Shown piece by piece: positions 52,368-60,408 of a stretch of DNA of 60,408 bases. This stretch comes from Bacteroidota bacterium. GTDB taxonomy: Bacteria; Bacteroidota; Bacteroidia; Palsa-948. Under the pieces are notes generated by a model. That model did not search any database. It worked only from the letters and a program-made list of their open reading frames with translations, and was not told the origin of the DNA. The DNA is taken from contig PLUL01000072.1 of the NCBI GenBank assembly GCA_003164895.1, positions 1-60,408 of the forward strand. Direction: 5' to 3'. Both the position numbers and the translations under genes were made by a program. Every line of letters starts with the position of its first letter. The stretch's first letter is position 1.

Positions 52368-53354
52368 TTATTTTTTTACTTTATTAATTACATAATTGCA
52401 AAGTCTTCCTGATATAGCTTTCAACACATTATCCATACCATCATAACTTAAAGTTTTGTCTTTTTCATTTTGAAATTCTAACATGCCTTCGCTGTAAAAT
52501 CTTACACCGCAATAAAACTGCCCGCGATTTTTGTCGTCTTCGCTTTCTATTTTAGGGTTTGGTCCGAACATGTAAAGATTCACAGCATTTACATCATAAT
52601 TTTCTTTATTCATTTTTGGTTTACGTGTAACGATATAACATACCACCACGGCATCAACTCCCAAACCTTTACATAACTCATAACCAAGACTGGAACTCAT
52701 TTTTCGGTTTGCACCCAATACACCGGTATTTAAAAAGTGTGTAGAATTAGATGCTGTCATTTCCTCATTCGAAACAAAAAATGCTCTGTATCCTTTATCG
52801 GTTGGGCATACTTTAATGGTAGAAATAGTAGCTTCAGCCATTGTAGAATAGCGAGAGGTTCTTTTTACTGTTACCGCTGATTTTTCTTTTTTTGCAGTTT
52901 CCTGATTAAAGTTATAGAAAAAATCTGCCTTTTCATCCGTATCAATAAATTCTGACGGAGTTAATAAATCCATTCCATATCGTTTAAATTGCGCTTTTAG
53001 TGTGTCAATGCTTTTCGCATAAAAACCATCTATATGCGTTTGTGCGAGTGCATCCGGTGTTCTCCAGCATGAAGCTTTTGCTACACCTACATTGGATGAT
53101 TTTCCACATGCAGGATCGTATAGGTAATAGCTAACGAGTGCTACTTTTTTGGGTTTGGGTTCGAGCAAATCAACATTGGCACTGTAGCCGCCACCTTTAT
53201 TTGCATTTCTTCCTTCGGTAGGAAAATCAAGCCACGATCCTATTTTATCAACATTGGATGTCTTTTCCGAAAATTCGGTTGTAGCAGTTTGTATGAATGA
53301 TGGCATTACAAACATGGCACATACTAAACTACCTGCAAAAATTGTTTTTTTCAT
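52368..53354 (-). CDS. Exported protein of unknown function, first gene of the envelope operon
   Basis: A 328-residue protein with a signal peptide (about 22 residues). The mature part looks globular alpha/beta: PKKVALVSYYLYDPACG, IDTLKAQFKRYGMDLLTPSEF, GYELCKGLGVDAVVVCYIVTRK. This resembles periplasmic proteins in which two strand-helix halves surround a cleft. Five cysteines are present. No family recognised. It heads the minus-strand operon and shares its upstream region with the divergent histidine kinase, which probably controls it. Confidence 0.7.
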   Translation of the reverse strand: MKKTIFAGSLVCAMFVMPSFIQTATTEFSEKTSNVDKIGSWLDFPTEGRNANKGGGYSANVDLLEPKPKKVALVSYYLYDPACGKSSNVGVAKASCWRTPDALAQTHIDGFYAKSIDTLKAQFKRYGMDLLTPSEFIDTDEKADFFYNFNQETAKKEKSAVTVKRTSRYSTMAEATISTIKVCPTDKGYRAFFVSNEEMTASNSTHFLNTGVLGANRKMSSSLGYELCKGLGVDAVVVCYIVTRKPKMNKENYDVNAVNLYMFGPNPKIESEDDKNRGQFYCGVRFYSEGMLEFQNEKDKTLSYDGMDNVLKAISGRLCNYVINKVKK

Positions 53355-53405
53355 ACTTTCTAATTTTTTAGTTTTTTATTTTTTGATTGAGTTTTAAATT
53401 AAATA

Positions 53406-53436
53406 CAAATGTATATGTAAGAAACCGATTGGGAAA
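53406..53436 (-). promoter_or_regulatory. Promoter of the three-gene envelope operon
   Basis: On the minus strand TTTC (53436-53433), 19-bp spacer, TACATTTG (53413-53406). The -33 element overlaps the left half of the GAAATAGTGCA motif. Confidence 0.55.
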
Positions 53437-53443
53437 TAGTGCA
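53433..53443 (+). promoter_or_regulatory. Candidate response-regulator operator, copy 1
   Basis: GAAATAGTGCA, inverted and repeated exactly at 55135-55145 (TGCACTATTTC) just before the response regulator. Both copies are followed on their own strand by a TACTA segment. Confidence 0.5.
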
Positions 53444-53473
53444 GATGTACTATACGCTTGATGGTATTTATTT

Positions 53474-53503
53474 TTTGCGCTTTAGATTAAATAATTATAT
53501 TCG
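53474..53503 (+). promoter_or_regulatory. Promoter of the histidine kinase gene
   Basis: TTTG (53474-53477), 18-bp spacer, TATATTCG (53496-53503), then ATG at 53520. The element lies inside the longer frame that starts at 53439, which supports 53520 as the true start. Confidence 0.6.
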
Positions 53504-53519
53504 AAAAATTTATTTAGTA

Positions 53520-55133
53520 ATGCGAAATTTGCAGGTGATTTTAGTTTGTGTGATGAGTGGAGTATTCATTACGAACATTTTCTCGCAAGACACGATTGAT
53601 AGTTTATATAAAATATCTCAACAACAGTTTAGCAGCGGCAACTATGCCGATGCCTTAAACAGCAACTTTAAAGCACTTAAAATAATTGAGGAAGGAAAAG
53701 ATTGCAATCTACTTGCATACGGAAATATCAAGGTTGGTAAAATGTACTACTTCCTTCACGATAAACAATTAGCCCTGCACTATTTCTTTAAAAGTTCACG
53801 GATGGCTGACTCCTGTAATATTGATTCTTTAAAACATCTTTCATTGTATAATATCGGAGTGATATATACGGAGAAAGGAAAAAACGATTCCGCTTTGTTT
53901 TTTTTAAATCGCGCAAAAAATATTTTAGAAAAAGATACTGCTGATTACAATAATCTGGCAAAGGTAAATGCCGTTTTAGCCGATTTGCATTTATTGCATA
54001 CTCACAACTTGGAACTGGCTTTAAAATATATTAAGGATGCAGAAAAATACGCAGAGAAATCCGGCAGCAAAGACTGGATGCCTTTTATCCAGATAAAATA
54101 TTCGATTTATTACAGATTAATAAAAAACTATCCAATGGCAATCAAACATGCTCAAATTGCATTGGAACTATATGAGAAGAATGGCGCAGTAGAAGACAAA
54201 ATGTATGCATTGTATGTGCTGGCAGGGAGCTTTGCATTAAGCGGAGATTCTAAATCTTATGGTTTGTTTCAAAAATTGTTTGCGTTAAAAGATTCTGTTT
54301 TTAAAATAGAAACTGCAAAAAAAATTGCCGATTACAGAACATTATATGAAACGGAGAAAAAAGAAAAAGAAAATATTCTATTAAATGAAAAAAACAAAGT
54401 AAATCAATTGCAGATTGATTCGAAAAACAAAACCATTATCGGATTATTGATATGCCTATTGCTATTTATAATAATTGTCTTTTGGAGAATAAGCGTCATT
54501 AATTTAAAAAAGAAAGAACGCTTATTGGAAGCACAACAAAAACTGCAAATTGAAAGAGAACGCATTTCACGCGACTTACATGATAATGTGGGAGGACAAC
54601 TATCTTATGTTTTATTTTCATTAGAAGCAAACGAAGAAACAACTGCGGAAAAGAGAAAAGAAAAATCAACCGATCTTGCTTCTTCCATAAGAAGTATAAC
54701 AAGGAACCTGCGTGAAACTATTTGGGCGCTTAATCAGGAGAAATTATCCTTAAAAAATTTGTCAGATAAATTAAAAATCTACACGCGTAACATTTTTACT
54801 TATACCAATACTCAAATCAGATTTAAAGAAACTATTGAAAACGATTCCGAGTTAAACCCAGCATTTGCGTTAAGTTTATTCCGAATATGTCAGGAAGCAG
54901 TTAACAATGCATTCAAACATGCAAACGCAACCGAATTAGTTATATCAATAGAAAGAAAAGAAAAAATAACAATAATAATTTCGGATAATGGAATTGGCTT
55001 TGACAGAAATAATGTGAATGAGGTTGAGCATTACGGACTTGCAAATCTGCTTACACGGTCAAAAGAAATAAATGCAACCATCAATATGGAAAGCGCTGTA
55101 AATAATGGATGTAAAGTTACGCTTGTAGTATAG
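53520..55133 (+). CDS. TPR-containing sensor histidine kinase (NarX/LuxR-pair type)
   Basis: The 537-residue protein has a signal peptide, about 290 residues of tetratricopeptide-like helices facing the periplasm (ALNSNFKALKIIEEGKDCN, LFFLNRAKNILEKD, ALKYIKDAEKYAEKSG), a coiled stretch, and one transmembrane helix near residues 315-335 (IGLLICLLLFIIIVFW). The kinase follows: HisKA_3 dimer helix with the phospho-accepting His in RISRDLHDNVGGQLS, then the HATPase N box (CQEAVNNAFKHANA) and G box (IIISDNGIGFD). This type phosphorylates NarL-type regulators; one lies 60 bp downstream. The ligand or partner of the TPR domain is unknown. The divergent envelope operon is a likely target. Confidence 0.9.
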   Translation: MRNLQVILVCVMSGVFITNIFSQDTIDSLYKISQQQFSSGNYADALNSNFKALKIIEEGKDCNLLAYGNIKVGKMYYFLHDKQLALHYFFKSSRMADSCNIDSLKHLSLYNIGVIYTEKGKNDSALFFLNRAKNILEKDTADYNNLAKVNAVLADLHLLHTHNLELALKYIKDAEKYAEKSGSKDWMPFIQIKYSIYYRLIKNYPMAIKHAQIALELYEKNGAVEDKMYALYVLAGSFALSGDSKSYGLFQKLFALKDSVFKIETAKKIADYRTLYETEKKEKENILLNEKNKVNQLQIDSKNKTIIGLLICLLLFIIIVFWRISVINLKKKERLLEAQQKLQIERERISRDLHDNVGGQLSYVLFSLEANEETTAEKRKEKSTDLASSIRSITRNLRETIWALNQEKLSLKNLSDKLKIYTRNIFTYTNTQIRFKETIENDSELNPAFALSLFRICQEAVNNAFKHANATELVISIERKEKITIIISDNGIGFDRNNVNEVEHYGLANLLTRSKEINATINMESAVNNGCKVTLVV

Positions 55134-55134
55134 A

Positions 55135-55145
55135 TGCACTATTTC
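55135..55145 (-). promoter_or_regulatory. Candidate response-regulator operator, copy 2
   Basis: TGCACTATTTC on the + strand, directly after the kinase stop codon and before the regulator start. Inverted exact copy of 53433-53443. Confidence 0.45.
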
Positions 55146-55192
55146 ACAATACCCAACCAATGATGACCTTTGCTGAAAATAAAATAAACAAA

Positions 55193-55867
55193 ATGACCTA
55201 CATCGCAATTGTTGACGACAAAAAATCCATCCGAAATGCATTGTTACAACGCTTAGAATCATTTGAAAATTTCAAAATATTATTTTCGGCAGAAAACGGA
55301 AAAGTGTTTTTAGAAAAAATGATGGAAGCAAGAAAAATGATTACACCCGATGTAGTATTAATGGATATTGACATGCCTGTAATGAATGGAATTGAAGCAA
55401 TAGCAAAGGCAAAAGATATTTATCCAAATACAAAATTTCTAATGCTCACAATTTTTGATGATGACGATAAAATATTTGAAGCAATAAAAGCAGGCGCAAA
55501 CGGATATTTGCTGAAAGATGAACCGGTAGAAAAAATAAAAGATGCCATCCGGAATTTATTATATGACAATGGCGCACCCATGTCTCCAAGCATTGCCCGA
55601 AAAACGCTTGAGCTATTAATTAATGCCAAAATTGATTCTAAAAACAATTCAATCAATGATAATTTTGTCGTAGATCATAATTTGACAGAACGAGAAAAAG
55701 AAATTTTGAAACTTCTAGTAGAAGGATTGGAGTACAAAGAAATTGCTAAAATCACTACTACCAGTCCAAATACCATCCGAAATCATATAACAAACATTTA
55801 CAGAAAATTGCACGTTACTTCCAAAGCACAGGCAATAAGATTGGCAATGAATAAAAAATGGTTCTGA
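55193..55867 (+). CDS. NarL/LuxR-family response regulator
   Basis: A 224-residue protein. The receiver domain starts IAIVDDKKSIRNAL, with the phosphorylated Asp in VVLMDIDMPVMNG and the Lys in GYLLKDE. The LuxR-type helix-turn-helix is at the C-terminus (LTEREKEILKLLVEGLEYKEIAK, TIRNHITNIYRKLHV). The ATG at 55193 gives the standard receiver start; 55160 would add 11 residues. Partner of the upstream kinase; a shared motif near both genes suggests autoregulation. Confidence 0.92.
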   Translation: MTYIAIVDDKKSIRNALLQRLESFENFKILFSAENGKVFLEKMMEARKMITPDVVLMDIDMPVMNGIEAIAKAKDIYPNTKFLMLTIFDDDDKIFEAIKAGANGYLLKDEPVEKIKDAIRNLLYDNGAPMSPSIARKTLELLINAKIDSKNNSINDNFVVDHNLTEREKEILKLLVEGLEYKEIAKITTTSPNTIRNHITNIYRKLHVTSKAQAIRLAMNKKWF

Positions 55868-55877
55868 TATCGGAAGT

Positions 55878-56336
55878 TTATTTCCAATAGTTTTTCATTA
55901 ATTCCGAAACCCATTTGGGCTGCACAATTTTTCCTTTAAGTTGGAATTCTTTAAACACAGGTTTAATATCCAACACAGGAGTTCCGTCAATTGCATCAAG
56001 ATATTTCACTTTGATTTTCCTTGCAGAATGTTCTAAAAATTCAACGGTGCAAAGTCCTATGGCATTGGGTCTATCTTTTTTTCGTTGTCCAAAAATTCCA
56101 ACGACAGGAAAATCAGGATTACCTCTTGGTCGGCTTGAAAAAACAATTTCATTGCTTTTTACTTTATCAAAACAATAAATGATTTCAAGATGCGAAAAAC
56201 CAGAAATGCCATCGAATGCTTCTGTCGGAATATCATCTGAAAGTTCAATTTCCGAAATCACTTCTTCCCAATGATCATCAGTTGGAGTTTTGCGGGAATT
56301 TCTTACCGTTCCTATTGATTTGAATTTTAATTCCAT
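55878..56336 (-). CDS. trmO: tRNA (N6-threonylcarbamoyladenosine37-N6)-methyltransferase (TrmO/TsaA family)
   Basis: A 152-residue protein of the TsaA/YaeB beta-barrel family, which methylates t6A37 in some tRNAs. Family segments are FKSIGTVRNSRKTPTDDHW, FDGISGFSHLEIIY, RPRGNPDFPVVGIFGQRKKDRPNAIGL and VKYLDAIDGTPVLDIKPV. Shorter than E. coli TrmO (about 235 residues), as in many bacteria where the C-terminal domain is absent, so the activity on tRNA is likely but not certain. Confidence 0.85.
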   Translation of the reverse strand: MELKFKSIGTVRNSRKTPTDDHWEEVISEIELSDDIPTEAFDGISGFSHLEIIYCFDKVKSNEIVFSSRPRGNPDFPVVGIFGQRKKDRPNAIGLCTVEFLEHSARKIKVKYLDAIDGTPVLDIKPVFKEFQLKGKIVQPKWVSELMKNYWK

Positions 56337-56442
56337 ATTTCTTATTTCCGACTGGAAATGTAAAAGTATAAACTTCCTTTTGATTTACTTGGAACTTTCC
56401 TTTGAGTGTTTACTTGGCACCACTACAAAAAATGGTGGACTT

Positions 56443-57444
56443 TCAGTTCTTAATCCATATCGGTTGCCCGTTGTAACCGGAACATTTTGATAGATTAATT
56501 TTTTCTTTTCCGTCAGATTTCATTCTGAATATTTGATGTGAAGCAGAAGAAAAAATAATGTATTTACCGTCATAAGACCAGCTTGGATCTTCATCTCGCT
56601 GCGGATCTTTTGTTAATTTTTGTTTGTCTGAACCATCAGGATTAATTGTACAAATGTCAGGATTGCCGTCTTCCCAAGTTACATAAGCAATTTTTGAACC
56701 ATCGGGCGACCAATTAGGATCGCAGTTGCCTTCAACCTGAAAATTAGGGTCGCGATGACGAAGATTAAAGGAATTGGTTAACTGAATAAAATTATTTCCG
56801 CTGCTGTCTATTACATAAAGTTGTGGACCTTTCCAATCTTTCGATACAAAAGCAATTTTATCTCCGTTAGGAGAAACTTGCGGATTAGAAAAACATTTTT
56901 CATAGGGAGAAATATGTTTTTTATTCTTGCCGTCAATCGTCATTGTGTAAACGCCACAGGTGTCGTTGCTCTCTGAATAGAATGCAAATTTATTATTGTC
57001 AGGAAACCAAGATGGAGAATTGCTGCGACCATCATTTGTGATTTTAAATCGTTTCTCTTTTGTAAAATCATAAAGATAGATGTTACTTTTATCCCCATCT
57101 TTTTCTACATAAAGAAGTTTTTGCCCGTCATATGACCATGTTGGATTTTCTCCTGTTTTGGAAATACGTTTTAAATTGCTGCCATCTTTATTGATCACAT
57201 GAAGTCCTTGTTTTATTGTTATGAATGCAATTTTATCTCCGGTTAAAGTTCCGAAAATCGGACCACAAATAACATAATCGTCTAATAATTTTTGTTGATT
57301 TTTGCCTTTCTCGTCCATTTTATAAATTAAATATCCATCCGCGCCATCTGTTCCACTGGAGATAAAAGCAATTTCATCTTGAGCTGTAGCAAATAAATAA
57401 CTTGTCAGAAAAATTATTACTGCAACAATATTTTTCATCCTCAT
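56443..57444 (-). CDS. Exported TolB-like beta-propeller (WD40-like PD40 repeats)
   Basis: A 333-residue protein with a signal peptide (LFATAQ). Six or more PD40 units with the motif S-x-D-G-x-K-I-A: NPTWSYDGQKLLYVEKD, SPSWFPDNNKFAFYSE, NPQVSPNGDKIAFVSK, DPNWSPDGSKIAYVTW, DPSWSYDGKYIIFSS. TolB propellers bind other proteins. Without the N-terminal TolB domain this is probably a secreted or periplasmic binding protein rather than Tol-system TolB. The Met at 57438 is an equally good start. A CRP-like palindrome lies about 130 bp upstream. Confidence 0.82.
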   Translation of the reverse strand: MRMKNIVAVIIFLTSYLFATAQDEIAFISSGTDGADGYLIYKMDEKGKNQQKLLDDYVICGPIFGTLTGDKIAFITIKQGLHVINKDGSNLKRISKTGENPTWSYDGQKLLYVEKDGDKSNIYLYDFTKEKRFKITNDGRSNSPSWFPDNNKFAFYSESNDTCGVYTMTIDGKNKKHISPYEKCFSNPQVSPNGDKIAFVSKDWKGPQLYVIDSSGNNFIQLTNSFNLRHRDPNFQVEGNCDPNWSPDGSKIAYVTWEDGNPDICTINPDGSDKQKLTKDPQRDEDPSWSYDGKYIIFSSASHQIFRMKSDGKEKINLSKCSGYNGQPIWIKN

Positions 57445-57571
57445 GAAATTGGGTTTTAATTGTTTGTTTCTAAACCTTTTAATAGATGAGAAAAAGTTTT
57501 TTTAGGTGGCGAATTTAAAGTGATTATTTCTATAGAACAAATAAAACGACTTGTTCTTTCACACTTTCTAT

Positions 57572-57587
57572 TGTGATTAATCTCACT
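57572..57587. promoter_or_regulatory. CRP-like palindrome upstream of the TolB-like gene
   Basis: TGTGA-TTAATC-TCACT matches the TGTGA-N6-TCACA consensus at nine of ten conserved bases. It lies in the 240-bp spacer upstream of the minus-strand gene that starts at 57444. Confidence 0.35.
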
Positions 57588-57684
57588 TATAAAGCAAATT
57601 AAAAATTTACTACAGTTGGAGAAATTAATTGAAGAGAAATCTATTATAATTATTAGACGCAGTGATGGTAGAGGATAGTTGCAG

Positions 57685-59238
57685 CTATTTATTCTTCATA
57701 TTGAAAAATTTATTGATGATCTCGTCATCAATCCAGCGCGGATTGTTTACAAACTCCTGAGCTTTTTTGAATGAATAATATGCGGTTGAAACATCGCCGT
57801 CATTCAAAAGACAAATTCCTTGCAGAAAATACATGGAATAATTATTAGGGTTTATTTTATTTGCTTTTTCTAATTGTACAAAAGCATCTTTGGTGTTTTT
57901 ATTTATCAGATCAATCGCAGCAAGACAGATGTAGGCATTGTCTTGGTTTTCGTCCATTTGTAATGCATCTGTTGCTAATTTTTTTGCTTTTTCGTAATCT
58001 TTATGATAGAAAGATATTTTTGCCATTCTTATATAATCTTCAGTCAATGGATTGATGGCGGGCTTTATCTGAAATTTTTGAGTGATTGTTTTTTCAAAAG
58101 AAGTTGTATCTTTTAATAATAAATATGCCGCCGCCAGATTATCGTAATCTTCGGAAGCATTATTCATGAACTTACTTTTATTTAAAGGTTTATGTTTGAT
58201 CGCTTCTTGTAAAAATGGAATTGCATCTTTTGTTTCTCCTTTCAGTAAATGAATGTTTCCAAGCGCTTTGTAAATAATAAATTTATTGGGTATTCCGGTG
58301 TTATTCAAACACGAGAGATAAAATTTTTCCAGATCATTAAATTCAACTACATCTTTTTCATCAATAATAAATTTTTGATTTTTGGGAGTTACAGATGTAT
58401 CATTCAACGTAAGTAGCATTGATTTTGCGCAAACCGAAAGATGCCGCGTGAACCGATAAACCAATTCAAACGGAATATTGTCTTTATGATTTTTATAAGC
58501 ATTTTCAATCAAGGTGAGATCAATAATTTCTTCCGGAGTTTTATTTTTCAGCAATAACTTTATACTGTTCCCGTCTAATTTTGTAAGCTCCACATATTTT
58601 TTGAAGTATAAATAAAACGACAAATAAACATAGCCGCAAATATTATCGGGCTCTGCATTTATTTCTTTTTTAATAATGGTTAGTGCGGGCTCAAAATCTC
58701 TTGAAAAAACATACGCCATCGGAATCATAAATTTTGCAATGCTGTCTTTGCTGTTAATGTCGTATGCGTGCTGAGAAGTTTTTCCGGCTTCGGTAAAATT
58801 TTCAAGATCAAAATAAATAGCCGCAAGCAAATCGTAAGAAGTGGAACTATCGGGTTTTGCTTTTACTAATTCTTTTGCAAGAGCAAGTGCTTTGTTGAAG
58901 TTTTTTGCAGCAACTTCTTTTTTAAAAAGTCCCCGGTATTCTAACCCTATGTTGTTATAAATATTGGCATCCGAATAATTTCCTTTTAATTTCTTTTCCA
59001 GTTCTTTAATGTGAGCCATGCTGCTTGACTTATCTGCCTTTACATTTTTAGTATCAAAAAAATCGTTTGAAAGAAAACTGAAATTTACTGAAGCTTCGTA
59101 ACCAAAACAATCCATTGCTTCTTTTTGCAAATACAATTTATCGCTTTCTGTTAAAGGATTCTTTAAAGAAATTTGCTGAGCAAAAAGTAAATGTATTTGT
59201 AAAACCAGAGCAAATGAAATGGAGATTTTATTTTTCAT
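57685..59238 (-). CDS. Exported tetratricopeptide-repeat protein
   Basis: A 517-residue protein with a signal peptide (LLFAQQ, about residue 21). TPR units are spread over the whole length: YNNIGLEYRGLFKKEVAAKNF, SYDLLAAIYFDLENFTEAGKT, IYKALGNIHLLKGETKDAIPF, YICLAAIDLINKNTKDAFVQL, YFLQGICLLNDGDVSTAYYSF. A central part (about 225-310) departs from the pattern. TPR proteins scaffold complexes; no partner is evident. A perfect TAnnTTTG box lies about 30 bp upstream. Confidence 0.82.
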   Translation of the reverse strand: MKNKISISFALVLQIHLLFAQQISLKNPLTESDKLYLQKEAMDCFGYEASVNFSFLSNDFFDTKNVKADKSSSMAHIKELEKKLKGNYSDANIYNNIGLEYRGLFKKEVAAKNFNKALALAKELVKAKPDSSTSYDLLAAIYFDLENFTEAGKTSQHAYDINSKDSIAKFMIPMAYVFSRDFEPALTIIKKEINAEPDNICGYVYLSFYLYFKKYVELTKLDGNSIKLLLKNKTPEEIIDLTLIENAYKNHKDNIPFELVYRFTRHLSVCAKSMLLTLNDTSVTPKNQKFIIDEKDVVEFNDLEKFYLSCLNNTGIPNKFIIYKALGNIHLLKGETKDAIPFLQEAIKHKPLNKSKFMNNASEDYDNLAAAYLLLKDTTSFEKTITQKFQIKPAINPLTEDYIRMAKISFYHKDYEKAKKLATDALQMDENQDNAYICLAAIDLINKNTKDAFVQLEKANKINPNNYSMYFLQGICLLNDGDVSTAYYSFKKAQEFVNNPRWIDDEIINKFFNMKNK

Positions 59239-59264
59239 GAATTAAACACCTAATTTTTTACTCG

Positions 59265-59272
59265 CAAACTTA
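59265..59272 (-). promoter_or_regulatory. -7 box of the TPR gene
   Basis: TAAGTTTG on the minus strand, a perfect TAnnTTTG, 26 bp before the start at 59238. -33 not clear. Confidence 0.5.
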
Positions 59273-59418
59273 GTTCTTTTTAATGAGGGAATATTACATT
59301 GTACAAGTGTTGTGCTTGTTTTTCAAAAATTAGTCGTTTAATAGTTTAGATTCATCGATAAATATTAACATTTCGGCTAAATTGATTGGTAGATGCATTA
59401 ATGTTATAACATTTAATG

Positions 59419-59426
59419 TATATTTG
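59419..59426 (+). promoter_or_regulatory. -7 box of the secreted protein gene at 59477
   Basis: TATATTTG, a perfect TAnnTTTG, 50 bp before the start codon. Confidence 0.5.
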
Positions 59427-59476
59427 TTTTGTGGTATAAAACATGATGTTCCTCATGTTTAAAAAGTTTGCATATT

Positions 59477-60408
59477 GATGAAAAAAGAATTACTCACACT
59501 ATTTTTATTATTTGCAACGCTTCTTAGTGGAGGTTTTCTTTTTGCTCAGGAGCAGATAATAAATAAATCTGCTTTGCCGAACGATATTGTCAACCAAAAA
59601 ATTGCTTTTCTCGACAGCGTTCGTAAGGAGAATAATTTCAAACATCAAAAAGAGCAGCAGGATCATATCTATTACAAATCACTCACAGAACAAGGTTACA
59701 CTCGCCGACAGGTAGATAGTTTACATAAAGTTGCTGACCCAAATTTTATTGTCCCGGCATATTCTCCTTCTGCTGATGAAACAGGTGTGCATACTAAGTT
59801 TCAAAATCAAAACAGCAATAATGAAAAGAATAATAATCTAAATCCTCCTCCTGTTGTTTTAACAACAGGTCCTGAGCAGGATTGTATAAATGGTATTCAG
59901 GTTTGTCAAACATCTTACACTCAAAGTACATCCTACACCGGCTATGGAACGGTGCAGGAAGTTTACAACACATGTTTGCTTTCAGATGAAACTTACTCGG
60001 TATGGTATATTTTCACTTGTACAGCCAGCGGTACTTTTGGCTTTAATATTGTAACATCCCATGACTACGATTGGGCGCTTTATGATCTTACTGCCATTGG
60101 CGGCTGCAGCAATGTTCCCACTTCCACTCCTGTGCGTTGTAATTATTCCGGTACCTATGGAAATACAGGTTTAACTCTTCCCGGTGCAACTGAACTTCCT
60201 CCTATTGGTATAAACGCAGCAGGGGTTCCTACTGAGTCAGGTATTTCAAATATGGTAGCCGGAACTACCTATGCGTTGATGGTTAACAACTATTCTTTGG
60301 ATGCTATGGGTTACACTATCTCCTTTGCCGTTGGTACTGCTGTAATTACAGATAATGTTGCTCCCACTATTAGTTCAGCAGTTAATAATTGTAATAACAC
60401 TGTTACTC
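59477..60408 (+). CDS. Large secreted protein, 3' end cut by the window
   Basis: An open frame from ATG 59477 runs to the window end (310 codons, no stop). A signal peptide (GGFLFAQE, about residue 25) is followed by a charged helical pro-region with a QQDHIYYKSLTEQGYTRRQVD segment. An Asn-rich linker leads to a beta-sandwich domain with paired cysteines (DCINGIQVCQ, CLLSDETYSVWYIFTC, FNIVTSHDYDWALYDLT, VAGTTYALMVNNYS). This domain is common in Bacteroidota proteins exported by the type IX system and is often followed by PKD or HYR repeats (VAPTISSAVNNC.. is such a start). The true C-terminus is outside the window. Confidence 0.85.

Overview
This window comes from a member of the Bacteroidota, probably an uncultured or poorly studied anaerobic lineage. 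The base composition is AT-rich. Several promoters carry the phylum-specific TAnnTTTG -7 box. There is a giant secreted protein with SprB-type repeats and a type IX secretion (Por) C-terminal tail, the futalosine menaquinone gene mqnA, and many short periplasmic and outer-membrane proteins. No rRNA, prophage, IS transposase or CRISPR array was seen.

Layout. 0.1-6.4 kb: a secreted deacetylase-like protein, then a four-gene forward operon for a diacetamido-sugar and a lipid-linked glycan (DegT aminotransferase, polyprenyl glycosylphosphotransferase, Gfo/Idh dehydrogenase, left-handed beta-helix acyltransferase). 6.4-16.5 kb: aroK, tRNA-Lys(TTT), the 1774-residue adhesin-like protein, and a three-gene block of envelope proteins bracketed by near-identical 25-bp direct repeats. 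16.5-41.2 kb: an anaerobic aromatic-degradation region. 42.3-49.9 kb: core metabolism (pckA, ispE, accA, eno, a eukaryotic-type citrate synthase). 49.9-60.4 kb: a GNAT enzyme, a three-gene envelope operon divergent from a TPR histidine kinase/LuxR regulator pair, trmO, a TolB-like beta-propeller, a TPR protein, and the start of a large secreted protein cut by the window end.

The centre of interest is the aromatic region. All four subunits of an ATP-dependent class I benzoyl-CoA reductase are recognisable: bcrC and bcrB, then bcrA after a toxin-antitoxin pair, on the + strand at 36-41 kb, and bcrD at 28.9 kb heading a 12-kb minus-strand operon. That operon also encodes the next three enzymes of the Thauera-type pathway (dienoyl-CoA hydratase Dch, alcohol dehydrogenase Had, ring hydrolase Oah/BamA), a thiolase, an ADP-forming acyl-CoA synthetase and an outer-membrane protein. 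Together they would take benzoyl-CoA to 3-hydroxypimeloyl-CoA and on by beta-oxidation. A minus-strand mocA-like/xdhC/SDR operon diverges from bcrC. It suggests a molybdenum hydroxylase (4-hydroxybenzoyl-CoA reductase is the obvious candidate) elsewhere in the genome. The 109-bp divergent spacer holds an FNR-like TGAT-N4-ATCA palindrome about 41 bp from both predicted start sites.

Inside the same operon lies a possible new module: a 614-residue fusion of a ketopantoate-reductase-like (PanE/ApbA) dehydrogenase to a complete BadF/BcrA/HgdC-type ATPase, a single HgdB/BcrB-like iron-sulfur subunit without partner, and a free-standing acyl-CoA-ligase C-terminal domain. It looks like a second ATP-driven low-potential reductase or dehydratase whose substrate cannot be read from sequence. 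Not found in this window: a full-length AMP-forming benzoate-CoA ligase, the ferredoxin or oxidoreductase that feeds the reductase, and glutaryl-CoA dehydrogenase.
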